The notes under the pieces were generated by a model that saw only the letters and a list, made by a program, of their open reading frames with translations, was not told where the DNA came from and did not search any database. Source: RBG-13-51-18 sp963739395 (GTDB lineage Bacteria > Chloroflexota > Dehalococcoidia > Dehalococcoidales > RBG-16-60-22). Taken from it: a stretch of 64,000 nucleotides of DNA. Positions 40,628 through 49,772 of this stretch are shown piece after piece. Numbering within the stretch: the first letter of the stretch is position 1; each line of letters begins with the position of its first letter. The translations under genes and the position numbers were made by a program. Location of the stretch: the NCBI GenBank assembly GCA_963739395.1, contig CAVUAE010000001.1, positions 1,401,722-1,465,721 on the forward strand. Direction: 5' to 3'.

Positions 40628-42994
40628 TTAGCCTCTTTTTTTGGCAAAGATAAAGATAGCCAAGCCTATGATTACAATCCCTCCGATAATCCCTCCAACC
40701 AACGGCCAATTGAAGCCCTTACCCTCCGATGTTTCTGTTGGAGTAGGTGTGGGTGTAGGCGTTGGAGTAGGTGTGGGTGTAGGCGTAGGTGTGATTGTTG
40801 GCGTTAGAGTAGGTGTAGGCGTTGGCGTAGGTGTGGGTGTTGGTGTTGGTGTTGGCGTAGGTGTAGGCGTTGGTGTAATGGTGCCGATCATGGCGAAGGT
40901 GGAAAAGTGGGAGATGTCGCCCATTACGCAGTTGACTTCCGAGTCGCATGTGCATTCACATGTTACCCATTTGCCAGCATTCGCATCGTAGTACGCTATG
41001 GCCAAGTCTGCCTCGACTGTCCCTTCAGGTAAAGCATCATGGGTGTATTTCCATTCAAAGGTTATGTCTGGGACAAAGGTGACACCATTAGGTCCGAAGT
41101 TATAAGCTAGCCCAATGATATTGGCATTCGTGGGTGGGGCCGGCGGGTTAGAAAAAACTTCCGCCGTCATGCTTGTAGGCGGGTTGCCATATTTATCCAG
41201 GACTTTGGAGCCCTTAGGAATGGTGATGGTTAATTTGCCATCTGGTGACGTGGCTGTAAATGTCGCCTGTACTATACCACTGCTATCAACCTTGAAACTC
41301 GATTGGGTTCCAAAGAAGTTTATTGCGACAGTCGTTGTACCACCTCCCCCACCTCCTCCACCCCCTCCACCGCCACCCCCGCCATCACTTGCCCTGGTCA
41401 CGGTTATGGTGTAAGTCTTTGTGGTGGTAGTGTCCTGGGCAGTAACCACCACAGTGATGGTATTGTCGCCAACGCTCAAGCTGATAGCCCCGGACGCACT
41501 GCCGCTGGCAACCGTAGTGCCGTTAACTTTAATGGTAGCGTGGCTTTCAGTAGCCGTTGGCGTAACGGTGATGGAGCTTACGGTGTTAGCGACGCTATCA
41601 GTGTAGGTGATGGTGCCGGAAGCAAAGGCCGGGGTAAGCGTGCCGGAACTGATGGTAAGATTGCTCAGAGTGGCGTCACTAGATCCCAGTGCTGCCCTGG
41701 TCACGGTTATGGTGTAAGTCTTTGTGGTAGTAGTGTCCTGGGCAGTAACCACCACAGTGATGGTATTGTCGCCAACGCTCAAGCTGATAGCCCCGGACGC
41801 ACTGCCGCTGGCAACCGTAGTGCCGTTAACTTTAATGGTAGCGTGGCTTTCAGTAGCCGTTGGCGTAACGGTGATGGAGCTTACGGTGTTAGCGACGCTA
41901 TCAGTGTAGGTGATGGTGCCGGAAGCAAAGGCCGGGGTAAGCGTGCCGGAACTGATGGTAAGATTGCTCAGAGTGGCGTCACTAGATCCCAGTGCTGCCC
42001 TGGTCACGGTTATGGTGTAAGTCTTTGTGGTAGTAGTGTCCTGGGCAGTAACCACCACAGTGATGGTATTGTCGCCAACGCTCAAGCTGATAGCCCCGGA
42101 CGCACTGCCGCTGGCAACCGTAGTGCCGTTAACTTTAATGGTAGCGTGGCTTTCAGTAGCCGTTGGCGTAACGGTGATGGAGCTTACGGTGTTAGCGACG
42201 CTATCAGTGTAGGTGATGGTGCCGGAAGCAAAGGCCGGGGTAAGCGTGCCGGAACTGATGGTAAGATTGCTCAGAGTGGCGTCACTAGATCCCAGTGCTG
42301 CCCTGGTCACGGTTATGGTGTAAGTCTTTGTGGTAGTAGTGTCCTGGGCAGTAACCACCACAGTGATGGTATTGTCGCCAACGCTCAAGCTGATAGCCCC
42401 GGACGCACTGCCGCTGGCAACCGTAGTGCCGTTAACTTTAATGGTAGCGTGGCTTTCAGTAGCCGTTGGCGTAACGGTGATGGAACTCACGCTGTTAGCG
42501 ACGCTGTCAGTGTAGGTGATGGTGCCGGAAGCAAAGGCCGGGGTAAGCGTGCCGGAACTGATGGTAAGATTGCTTAAGGTGGCGTCACTGGATGGAACCG
42601 TCAGGTTGAGATGGGTTATGCCGCCATAAGCAAAAGTTCCAGTTTGCGCTGCGGTGGTGCCAACGTAGAATTGAATGGTGTCACCGGCAACCCCACCTTC
42701 TTTTACTGCTGACGTGTCCGGGTCATCGGCAGGCACCTGAAAGTTATAGTTGCCTGAAGAATCTACGGTCGTTGTCGCATATTGGACGCCAGTTATATTG
42801 GCTGTGATTACGGTCTCCGTTGGTGCCTGAACATCACCAATTGTCACACTGCCATAAAACTGGTGTGGCATAGTCGGCACTGCCAGAACTGGAGTGCTAG
42901 CAAAAAGGCAGAGGGTTAGCAGGAGCCCTAAGGCTCCTGCTAACCGACCGGCGATTCTCTTATTTATTTTATGTCCTTTTAGCCGATTTTTCAT
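40628..42994 (-). CDS. Surface protein with four cadherin-like beta-sandwich repeats
   Basis: A 788-residue secreted, membrane-anchored protein. Signal peptide at residues 1-39 (AGALGLLLTLCLFASTPVLA), an N-terminal IgG-like domain (40-135), then four near-identical 101-residue repeats (SSDATLSNLTISSGTLTPAFASG..., a PF12733-type cadherin-like sandwich), a glycine run, a ZU5-like or beta domain (about 560-690), a threonine-proline stalk, and a C-terminal membrane helix (PLVGGIIGGIVIIGLAIFIF) ending AKKRG. It probably extends the domain stack from the cell surface, perhaps for adhesion. Followed on the same strand by no other gene. Confidence 0.88.
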   Translation of the reverse strand: MKNRLKGHKINKRIAGRLAGALGLLLTLCLFASTPVLAVPTMPHQFYGSVTIGDVQAPTETVITANITGVQYATTTVDSSGNYNFQVPADDPDTSAVKEGGVAGDTIQFYVGTTAAQTGTFAYGGITHLNLTVPSSDATLSNLTISSGTLTPAFASGTITYTDSVANSVSSITVTPTATESHATIKVNGTTVASGSASGAISLSVGDNTITVVVTAQDTTTTKTYTITVTRAALGSSDATLSNLTISSGTLTPAFASGTITYTDSVANTVSSITVTPTATESHATIKVNGTTVASGSASGAISLSVGDNTITVVVTAQDTTTTKTYTITVTRAALGSSDATLSNLTISSGTLTPAFASGTITYTDSVANTVSSITVTPTATESHATIKVNGTTVASGSASGAISLSVGDNTITVVVTAQDTTTTKTYTITVTRAALGSSDATLSNLTISSGTLTPAFASGTITYTDSVANTVSSITVTPTATESHATIKVNGTTVASGSASGAISLSVGDNTITVVVTAQDTTTTKTYTITVTRASDGGGGGGGGGGGGGGGTTTVAINFFGTQSSFKVDSSGIVQATFTATSPDGKLTITIPKGSKVLDKYGNPPTSMTAEVFSNPPAPPTNANIIGLAYNFGPNGVTFVPDITFEWKYTHDALPEGTVEADLAIAYYDANAGKWVTCECTCDSEVNCVMGDISHFSTFAMIGTITPTPTPTPTPTPTPTPTPTPTPTLTPTITPTPTPTPTPTPTPTPTPTETSEGKGFNWPLVGGIIGGIVIIGLAIFIFAKKRG
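41387..42596. repeat. Four tandem 303-base repeats in coding sequence
   Basis: Direct repeats with an exact 303-base period (101 codons), almost identical at the DNA level including silent positions. The copy nearest the N-terminus differs slightly. Such identity implies recent duplication or gene conversion and allows slippage to change copy number. Confidence 0.93.
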
Positions 42995-43009
42995 TTCATT
43001 CCTCTAATC

Positions 43010-45952
43010 TTATGGGTAAATCGTTCCGGCTGTCGTTACTGCAAGCCAGAAACCTTCACCTGGGTTCATATTTGTTCCACTTACTACTACTGTGTATCCT
43101 CCAGTGATATTGTTCAATCTATAGAGCCTGACAATGCCGGTTAAGCCTGCCAAGTAAGTAGTGTCTAACTTTGCCGTGGTTGACGTAATGCCAATCATGT
43201 TCCAGCCAGGATACACGGGATAAGCTGATGGCAGTGCTGGTGGAAGCGGCGCGGCAGTGCCAGTGGCAACAAGTGTTGCCGGTGCTGACATTTGCAGCAA
43301 GTAAGCCTTGCCGTCCGTCATCGTAGTCAGCGAAGGACTTGGCAGACCCGGTGCCCAGCTTTTCCAGGCAGCAGGACTGACCGAGGTATCGTAGTACCAG
43401 ACAGCCAGGACATTGGCGGAAATGCCACTCAATACCGTGCCAATAGCCGAGTTGGTGGGTACCAGAGGCAGGGAAATAAGGTTCCAGCCCGTCCCCAGCG
43501 CGATTTGAGATGCATTGGTTGCTGGGAATACTGCGGTTACCACACCTGAGTTGGCCGGGTTGGTTACTGTTGTTGCTCCGGCTACGGTGAAGGAGTTCGC
43601 AGCCACGCCTATTAAGGTATATCCTGCTCTGGCTGTCAGCGTGATGGTTGCCGTGTAGGTTGTTCCTCCCGCAAAAGTAGCAGCAACAGGACTCCATGTT
43701 ACGGTTCCGGTGTATTGAGCTATTGCTGTAACTGTCGTCACTGGGGTCCCACCGGTTACTGGTGCGGTTACTCCAGCGATGGCTAAAGTACTGATGGTAG
43801 TTAAGGTTGCGGGGAATACTGCGGTTACCACACCTGAGTTAGCCGCGTTGGTTGTTGTTGCTCCGGCTACGGTAAAGTAGTTCGCAGTCACACCCGTTAA
43901 GGTGTATCCTGTTGCGGGTGTCAGTGTGATGGTTGCCGTGTAGGCTGTCCCTCCCGCAAACGTAGCAGCAGCAGGACCCCATGTTACGGTTCCGGTGTAT
44001 TGAGTTGCTGCTGTAATTGTCGTTACTGGAGTTGCACCGATTACTGGTGCGGTTACTCCAAGGATGCCTGCAGTAGTGATTGGTAACGTTGCGGCTGCTG
44101 GGAATACTGCGGTTACCACACCTGAGTTGGCCGGGTTAGTTACTCCTCCTGTTGCTCCGGCTACGGTGAAGGAGTTCGCAGCCACACCCGTTAAGGTATA
44201 TCCTGCTTTGGGTGTCAGTATAATGGTTGCCGTGTAGGCTGTCCCTCCCACAAACGTAGTAGTAACAGCAGGACTCCATGCTACGGTTCCGGTGTATTGA
44301 GTTGTTGGGGTAATTGCCGTTACTGGGGCTACACCGGTTGCTGGTGCGGTTACTCCAGGGATGGCTGTAATACTGACTACCGCTAGAGCGGTTGCTGGGA
44401 ATACTGCGGTTACCACACCTGAGTTGGCCGGGTTGGTTACTGTTGTTGCTCCGGCTACGGTGAAGGAGTTCGCAGCCACGCCTACTAAGGTATATCCTGC
44501 CCCAGCTGTCAGCGTGATGGTTGCCGTGTAGGCTGTCCCTGGCGCAAACGTAGCAGCAGCAGGACTCCATGTTACGGTTCCGGTGTATTGAGCTATTGCT
44601 GTAACTGTCGTCACTGGAGTGTTACCGGTTACTGGTGCGGCTACTCCAGCGATGGCTGTAGTACTGACTACCGCTAGACCGGCTGCGGTTGCTGGGAATA
44701 CTGCGGTTACCACACCTGAGTTAGCCGGGTTGGTTACTCCTCCTGTTGCTCCGGCTACGAGGAAGGAGTTAGCAGCCACACCCGTTAAGGTATATCCTGC
44801 TTTGGGTGTCAGTGTGATGGTTGCCGTGTAGGGTGTCGATGCCGCAAACGTAGTAGCAGCAGGACTCCATGTTACGGTTCCGGTGTATTGAGCTGTTGCT
44901 GTAACTGTCGTCACTGGAGTTGCACCGATTACTGGTGCGGTTACTCCAGGGATGTTTAAAGTAGTGATTACCGCTAGACCGGCTGCGGTTGCTGGGAATA
45001 CTGCGGTTACCACACCTGAGTTGGCCGGGTTAGTTACTCCTCCTGTTGCTCCGGTTACGGTGAAGTAGTTCTCAGTCACACCCGCTAAGGTATATCCTGA
45101 TGTGGGTGTCAGTATAATGGTTGCTGTGTAGACTGTCGATGCCGCAAACGTAGTAGTAACAGTAGGACTCCATGCTACGGTTCCGGTGTATTGAGTTGCT
45201 GGGGTAATTGTCGTTACTGGGGCTACACCGGTTGCTGGGGCGGTTACTCCAAGGATGCCGGCAGTACTGACTACCGCTAGAGCGGTTGCTGGGAATACTG
45301 CGGTTACCACACCTGAGTTGGCCGGGTTGGTTACTGTTGTTGCTCCGGCTACGGTGAAGGAGTTCGCAGCCACGCCTACTAAGGTATATCCTGCCCCAGC
45401 TGTCAGCGTGATGGTTGCCGTGTAGGCTGTCCCTGGCGCAAACGTAGCAGCAGCAGGACTCCATGTTACGGTTCCGGTGTATTGACCTATTGCTGTAACT
45501 GTCGTCACTGGGGTTCCACCGGTTGCTGGTGCGGTTACTCCAGCGATGTTTAAAGTACTAATGGTTGCTGCGGTCGCTGGGAATATTGCGGTTACCACAC
45601 CTGAGCCGGCTGGGTTGGTTACTCCTCCTGTTGCTCCGGTTACGGTGAAGTAGTTCTCAGTCACACCCGCTAAGGTATATCCTGATGTGGGTGTCAGTAT
45701 GATGGTTGCCGTGTAGACTGTCCCTGCCGCAAACGTAGTAGTAACAGCAGGACTCCATGCTATGGTTCCGGTGTATTCAGTTGTTGGGGTAATTGCCGTT
45801 ACTGGGGCTACACCGGTTACTGGTGCGGTTACTCCAGGGATGGCTGCAATATCAATTACGGCGTCTGCCGCCATTGCCGGCGCTGCCATTACCAGGCTCA
45901 AGCCCAGTACTAGCACCAGTGCAAACAGAATGTTAAAAATTTTCCTTTTCAT
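43010..45952 (-). CDS. Large secreted protein with eight Bacterial-Ig-like repeats
   Basis: A 980-residue protein. Signal peptide at residues 1-28 (LFALVLVLGLSLVMAAPAMA), then eight modules of roughly 95-105 residues, each reading like GVTAPVTG..PVTTVTA..QYTGTVTWSPA..TFA.GTAYTATITLT...GYTL.GV..N.FTVAGAT...NPANSGVVTAVFPAT. The last 170 residues carry two related modules, GTGWNLISLPLVP and YPGWNMIGIT. There is no membrane anchor at the end, so attachment is unclear. Almost no charged residues in the repeats. AAGGAGG ribosome site. Probably a surface-layer or adhesion protein. Confidence 0.85.
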   Translation of the reverse strand: MKRKIFNILFALVLVLGLSLVMAAPAMAADAVIDIAAIPGVTAPVTGVAPVTAITPTTEYTGTIAWSPAVTTTFAAGTVYTATIILTPTSGYTLAGVTENYFTVTGATGGVTNPAGSGVVTAIFPATAATISTLNIAGVTAPATGGTPVTTVTAIGQYTGTVTWSPAAATFAPGTAYTATITLTAGAGYTLVGVAANSFTVAGATTVTNPANSGVVTAVFPATALAVVSTAGILGVTAPATGVAPVTTITPATQYTGTVAWSPTVTTTFAASTVYTATIILTPTSGYTLAGVTENYFTVTGATGGVTNPANSGVVTAVFPATAAGLAVITTLNIPGVTAPVIGATPVTTVTATAQYTGTVTWSPAATTFAASTPYTATITLTPKAGYTLTGVAANSFLVAGATGGVTNPANSGVVTAVFPATAAGLAVVSTTAIAGVAAPVTGNTPVTTVTAIAQYTGTVTWSPAAATFAPGTAYTATITLTAGAGYTLVGVAANSFTVAGATTVTNPANSGVVTAVFPATALAVVSITAIPGVTAPATGVAPVTAITPTTQYTGTVAWSPAVTTTFVGGTAYTATIILTPKAGYTLTGVAANSFTVAGATGGVTNPANSGVVTAVFPAAATLPITTAGILGVTAPVIGATPVTTITAATQYTGTVTWGPAAATFAGGTAYTATITLTPATGYTLTGVTANYFTVAGATTTNAANSGVVTAVFPATLTTISTLAIAGVTAPVTGGTPVTTVTAIAQYTGTVTWSPVAATFAGGTTYTATITLTARAGYTLIGVAANSFTVAGATTVTNPANSGVVTAVFPATNASQIALGTGWNLISLPLVPTNSAIGTVLSGISANVLAVWYYDTSVSPAAWKSWAPGLPSPSLTTMTDGKAYLLQMSAPATLVATGTAAPLPPALPSAYPVYPGWNMIGITSTTAKLDTTYLAGLTGIVRLYRLNNITGGYTVVVSGTNMNPGEGFWLAVTTAGTIYP

Positions 45953-46148
45953 TATTTTTATATCCTCCTTGAAAAATTTTTCTTTGTTAGAAACGGGCTC
46001 TTACAAACTTCTCCGATAGTAATCACCTCCCTTTGTATTAATTTAGATATCCTTACTCCTGAACATTGCTCACCTCCTTCAAAAGCTATCCCTACCCACC
46101 GTCAAGTTCAGGCTTCTTATTTTCTGATTCTAAATTCAGCATATATTT

Positions 46149-46424
46149 TTATACCCAGTTTTTAGCGCTACTGATTTCTCCGGGAACCGAGTATTCAATG
46201 GCTACCTTCCCTGTTGTTATATCTACAAGTCGCCGGAATTCGTCTTTCGCAAAAATACCATAAGAACCGAAATAGCCCACCTGTTTCCATCCGTTCAAGT
46301 CCGGCATATTACCGCCTCTTTCTCTGATAGATAATGGTTTATCTTTGGAAACTGATACTAAACTCATTACCTTCGGAATATCCTTTGAAAGATATTTACG
46401 CAACTTGTTGCCTTTTACGCTCAA
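46149..46424 (-). CDS. Small unknown protein following RHH-like gene
   Basis: A 91-residue protein with a basic N-terminus (KGNKLRKYLSKDIPKV) and WKQVGYFGSYGIFAKDEFRRLVDITTGKVAIEY, which reads like a folded domain. It overlaps the upstream gene by about 29 bases, so the start may be later. The pair resembles toxin-antitoxin layout in size and overlap, but I recognise no toxin family. Confidence 0.6.
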   Translation of the reverse strand: MSVKGNKLRKYLSKDIPKVMSLVSVSKDKPLSIRERGGNMPDLNGWKQVGYFGSYGIFAKDEFRRLVDITTGKVAIEYSVPGEISSAKNWV

Positions 46425-46680
46425 TCAGATCCTCAATCATGGTAACCAGGTCTTTGTCCAACTCTGGGTATTTTTCTTGGATGTAATCACGAAAGTCCGG
46501 CAGCTCTACCTGCCCATCAATATTTTGGATGAAGAACATCAAAGCCGCCGTAACCGCCGATTCAACTGCCTCGGTAAAGGTCGTTTTCCCCCTCCATTGT
46601 CCCCTTTTCTCTGTCACGGTCTCTATGAACCTGGAATAAAGCTCCTCGGATAACTTAACAAATAAGGTTTTTCTTGCCAT
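46396..46680 (-). CDS. Ribbon-helix-helix-like small protein
   Basis: A 94-residue protein. KTLFVKLSEELYSRFIETVTEKRGQWRGKTTFTEAVESAVTAALMFFI has the strand-helix-helix rhythm of an RHH DNA-binding protein, then an acidic helix and basic end (IEDLIERKRQQVA). A perfect palindrome 61 bases upstream is a likely operator. Leads a two-gene unit with the next gene. Confidence 0.62.
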   Translation of the reverse strand: MARKTLFVKLSEELYSRFIETVTEKRGQWRGKTTFTEAVESAVTAALMFFIQNIDGQVELPDFRDYIQEKYPELDKDLVTMIEDLIERKRQQVA

Positions 46681-46741
46681 TAGAATAGTCCCGTTTTTGC
46701 CCCCCCTTTTATTTCGTCGTGCTAAACTGCTAAAATATATA

Positions 46742-46760
46742 TAGGTGATATAATCACCTA
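46742..46760. promoter_or_regulatory. Palindromic operator candidate
   Basis: TAGGTGATATAATCACCTA: eight-base perfect arms around ATA, upstream of the RHH-like gene and next to an AT-rich -10-like TATATATT on the minus strand. Confidence 0.55.
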
Positions 46761-46775
46761 ATAATAAATAAGCGA

Positions 46776-46868
46776 CCTAGCAGCATCAGGCTTTTTAAAC
46801 GTGGCGCGTTTCGAACTGCTGGTGCATAATATCAACTCAGCGGGCTGAGTATGCCCTCCGCTGCTAGG
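46776..46868. ncRNA. Possible structured RNA or folded DNA element
   Basis: CCTAGCAGC (46776-46784) pairs with GCTGCTAGG (46860-46868), enclosing AAACG..CGTTT and CTCAG..CTGAG stems: a three-way-junction shape. An 84-codon minus-strand frame crosses it (46758-47012) but has no recognisable protein pattern. The wider gap 46681-47189 holds no other gene. Strand unknown. Confidence 0.35.
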
Positions 46869-47189
46869 TGCCCGTTTATGGGTATATGATTGATTTCCAT
46901 GAATTACTGCTGCCTGCAAACAACGAACATCGCCTATCAGAAACAACTCCGACAGCCAGTGTTTTCCACTAACCTGCTTTCCGCAGGTCACGAAAGATTC
47001 TCCGTAAAGCAATGTTTTGTCACCTTAATAATTTATATAAGACTTTAGATATTTATGTATATGTACTTAAACATGTTTATAGCATAACAAATGATGTTTG
47101 TCAAGTTAATTAGATAAATAGTAGTGAATAATTAGACAAATACGAAGTATTTGGCAACCTGCAATTGAACGCAGTTGAGGTGGGACAAA

Positions 47190-47633
47190 TTGGAAAATAA
47201 AGAATTAAGTGAGTTTTTAACCAAGCAGTGTGAAGAGAGAGGGCTGTCTTTTCGCAGTCTATCGGTGAATGCCGGCCTCAGCCCGGGCACGGTTCATAAT
47301 ATCATCAGAAGAAAATACAGGCCTAACATTTCTTCGCTAAATGCGCTAGCAGACTATCTTGGTGTAAAAAGAGAATACCTCTGGCAGATGGCCGGCTTGC
47401 TTGAAGATATGGACTACAGCACCGAAACCACCTTTAGTGACCCTCAGGTGAGATTTCACTTTGCCCAGGTGGATAAGCTGCCTAAAGAGAAAAGAAATAT
47501 CATACTGAGTGTTATTGAAGCCCTGATAGTCAACCTAAAGTCTGAAGATAATAAGATACCGACTAAAGTTGTAGAGGTAGCTGAAGCTTCTAAAAGCCGC
47601 CGAAAATACAAATCCCGCTCGTCTGAAGATTAG
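47190..47633 (+). CDS. XRE-family helix-turn-helix regulator
   Basis: A 147-residue protein. LSEFLTKQCEERGLSFRSLSVNAGLSPGTVHNIIRRKYRPNISSLNALADYLGVKREYLWQMAGL is a complete Cro/C1-type HTH (residues 5-70). A C-terminal helical part with a basic tail (SRRKYKSRSSED) follows. Start TTG 47190, seven bases after GAGGTGG; TTG 47175 is also possible. It could control the surface-protein or small-gene unit. Confidence 0.8.
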   Translation: MENKELSEFLTKQCEERGLSFRSLSVNAGLSPGTVHNIIRRKYRPNISSLNALADYLGVKREYLWQMAGLLEDMDYSTETTFSDPQVRFHFAQVDKLPKEKRNIILSVIEALIVNLKSEDNKIPTKVVEVAEASKSRRKYKSRSSED

Positions 47634-47683
47634 AATACAATCCTCGATGTTTGGTTTGGCTGTTACCGGCTACTGATTACGAA

Positions 47684-48259
47684 TTATGGCTCTTTAGCAT
47701 AAACGCCAAGTAGGGTTTTAGCTATTTTAACGACGCTTTTCCGCAGTTCCTCTGGCTCAAGAATCTCGACTTCCTCACCCCACCCCAGTATCCAGGCGCG
47801 AAGGTCTATGGCATTAGTAACCTTGAGGGTCATTATCAATGCCCCATCATCCTGAGGTGCCTGCATCTGCGAGGGATGCCACACTGTCTCAGCTATTATT
47901 CTGGCTATCTGTGGAGAAAACTTCAGTCTGATAGTCTCAACCTCTCCGTCAACAACGATACCCCATGAAGAGCTCAGGTAATCAATAGCATCGAAATCAG
48001 GTGGAATAAAATAAGTATCATCAAGTATTTGTATATCTTCTATACGCTCAACCTTAAATATGCGAACAGCATGAACCCAGTGACTGTAAGCAATCACATA
48101 GCTGGAATGTCCCGGTGCCGCCGGCTCAATGAAATATGGTTCGATGACACATTCGGTTTGTTCTTCCTCAGCTAATGCTTGATACTGTATCCGAACTTGA
48201 TGCTGAGATACCCAAGCTTCAGCCTTAGCCAAAAGAGAATTGAGCCTGGCTGCCAACAT
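47684..48259 (-). CDS. WYL-domain protein without HTH
   Basis: A 191-residue protein: an N-terminal helix, then WYL domain (VRIQYQALAEEEQTECVIEPYFIEPAAPGHSSYVIAYSHWVHAVRIFKVERIEDIQIL) and WCX C-terminal part (IRLKFSPQIARIIAETVWHPSQM...LRAWILGWGEEVEILEPEELRKSV). WYL proteins bind ligands or nucleic acid and include DNA-damage regulators such as PafBC. The usual N-terminal HTH is missing and the sequence upstream does not restore it. Divergent from the SOS mutagenesis operon. Confidence 0.82.
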   Translation of the reverse strand: MLAARLNSLLAKAEAWVSQHQVRIQYQALAEEEQTECVIEPYFIEPAAPGHSSYVIAYSHWVHAVRIFKVERIEDIQILDDTYFIPPDFDAIDYLSSSWGIVVDGEVETIRLKFSPQIARIIAETVWHPSQMQAPQDDGALIMTLKVTNAIDLRAWILGWGEEVEILEPEELRKSVVKIAKTLLGVYAKEP

Positions 48260-48528
48260 GGAGCACCTTTGATATCTTTACTTACTATCCTTGGTAGTGT
48301 TGAGGAATACAAAAGAATCGTGACCGTAGCTACTTCGAACTATGCAAACTCTCTTGGCATGGTGGTGTTATGCCAAAATTAGATTGTAGTGGAAAACCCA
48401 CAGTTGAAGTGTTATAACGCTTGCATGCTCATTGATGCACAATCCGTCAAAAAGTTACCTTCCGCAAAGCCCATTTTAGATATTACTTCTAAAAATCCCG
48501 GTTTGATTAACTCGGATTATGGCGGGTC

Positions 48529-48557
48529 TTGACAAAAGAACAAATGTTCTATATAAT
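48529..48557 (+). promoter_or_regulatory. SOS-controlled promoter of imuB-dnaE2
   Basis: TTGACA (48529-48534), 17-base spacer, TATAAT (48552-48557), both perfect consensus. The spacer contains GAACAAATGTTC (48538-48549), a perfect Bacillus/Gram-positive-type LexA box (GAAC-N4-GTTC), placed so that bound LexA would block RNA polymerase. Confidence 0.9.
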
Positions 48558-48587
48558 TACTTTTGCTGTCTTTTCAAAAGGTGAACC

Positions 48588-49772
48588 ATGAGAATACTTT
48601 GTGTGCTGTTACCCCATTTTCCTTGGCAGTGCGAGGTCCGGAGAAATCCGAATATAGCTAACCGACCGGCTATAGTTGTGCAGTCGAAAGAAGCCAACAG
48701 CTCGCAAAAGCTGGTGCTGGACTGGTCGCCGGAGCTAGAGGGCCCGGCGCCGGATATGCCCCTCCAGCAGGCGCTCGCCCGCCACGATAACGCCTTATTG
48801 ATACCGTCCGATATTTCTCACTACCGCGCGGCGTTTAAAGAAATACTGGATAAACTAGAGCAGGTAAGCCCGCTGGTAGAAGGCGCTGAATTGGGCTTCA
48901 TCTACATCGGCGTGGACGGACTGCACCTTATTTACCCGAATGATAGCGCGCTCATTAATGCCGTAAGCGAGGTCGCGGCGGATTTTATGCCGCAGATGGG
49001 CATTGCCGGGAACAAGTTTTTGGCGTCGCTGGCGGCACGGCAAAGCCAACCGGACGACTGCAAAATTTTATACGGCGATACCGCTTCTTTCCTGAAGGAG
49101 CTGCTCTGCGACGTGCTGCCGATATCCATAAAAAGCAAGAGCAAGCTGCACGAATTCGGCATTCGCACGCTGGGGCAGGCAGCCGCTATGCTACCCGGTC
49201 CGTTACAGTCGCAGTTCGGTCCCGAGGGCAAGCGCATCTGGGAGCTGGCGCAGGGCATAGATAATACGCCCCTTTACCCCCGCTTTATGGAAGAAGTCAT
49301 CGAGGAGAGCGCCACGCTGCCTTCGATAACCGTCTCGATGGACGCCATCATCACGTCGGCGGAATCGCTATTGCTGCAGGTCCTGCCGAGCATCGTCCGC
49401 CGGGGACTGGGTATCCGCAGTCTTACGCTGTGGGCGCGCACCTGGAACACGGAGCACTGGGAACGAGACATCAATTTCAAAGAGCCGGCGATGGATTTGA
49501 AAAATATCATCTCTCGACTCAAGCGCGTCCTGGAGGAATATCCCCAGCCCGGACCCGTCGAGCAGGTGGGGATAAGGGTTAATCGCCTGGGCTATCCGCT
49601 GGGACGGCAGCGAAGCCTCTTTTCCGATATCCGGGCGCAGGAGCATTTGGCGGACGACATCAAGCAGCTGGAACTCAAGCTAGGCAACCCCCAGATATAT
49701 AAGGTAAAGGAAATCGAGCCATGGTCGAGAATACCGGAAAGACGCTACGCGCTGACGCCTACAAGCCGGTAA
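48588..49772 (+). CDS. imuB: ImuB-like Y-family polymerase homologue (non-catalytic)
   Basis: A 394-residue Y-family fold protein. The start RILCVLLPHFPWQCEVRRNPNIANRPAIVV aligns with DinB, but the catalytic DxD position is lost (VLLPHF) and the SxDE motif is replaced by IYIGVDGL, as in ImuB. HhH region: KLHEFGIRTLGQAAAML. A canonical clamp-binding pentapeptide QRSLF lies at residues 341-345. It would tether DnaE2 to the sliding clamp during translesion synthesis. First gene of an SOS operon. Confidence 0.88.
   Translation: MRILCVLLPHFPWQCEVRRNPNIANRPAIVVQSKEANSSQKLVLDWSPELEGPAPDMPLQQALARHDNALLIPSDISHYRAAFKEILDKLEQVSPLVEGAELGFIYIGVDGLHLIYPNDSALINAVSEVAADFMPQMGIAGNKFLASLAARQSQPDDCKILYGDTASFLKELLCDVLPISIKSKSKLHEFGIRTLGQAAAMLPGPLQSQFGPEGKRIWELAQGIDNTPLYPRFMEEVIEESATLPSITVSMDAIITSAESLLLQVLPSIVRRGLGIRSLTLWARTWNTEHWERDINFKEPAMDLKNIISRLKRVLEEYPQPGPVEQVGIRVNRLGYPLGRQRSLFSDIRAQEHLADDIKQLELKLGNPQIYKVKEIEPWSRIPERRYALTPTSR

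Noticed and set aside
41303..42577. 424-codon plus-strand frame through the 303-base repeats
   Set aside because: Stays open only because the repeat unit is a multiple of three; antisense to a protein with signal peptide, domains and anchor.
41387..42596. Tandem repeats as a CRISPR or integron array
   Set aside because: The 303-base unit is in frame and encodes a beta-sandwich domain of a surface protein.
46149..46680. Firm toxin-antitoxin call
   Set aside because: Only size, overlap, RHH-like look and operator support it; the second protein matches no toxin family I know.
46758..47012. 84-codon minus-strand frame
   Set aside because: No ribosome site or protein pattern; it crosses a strong inverted-repeat structure, so it is more likely non-coding.
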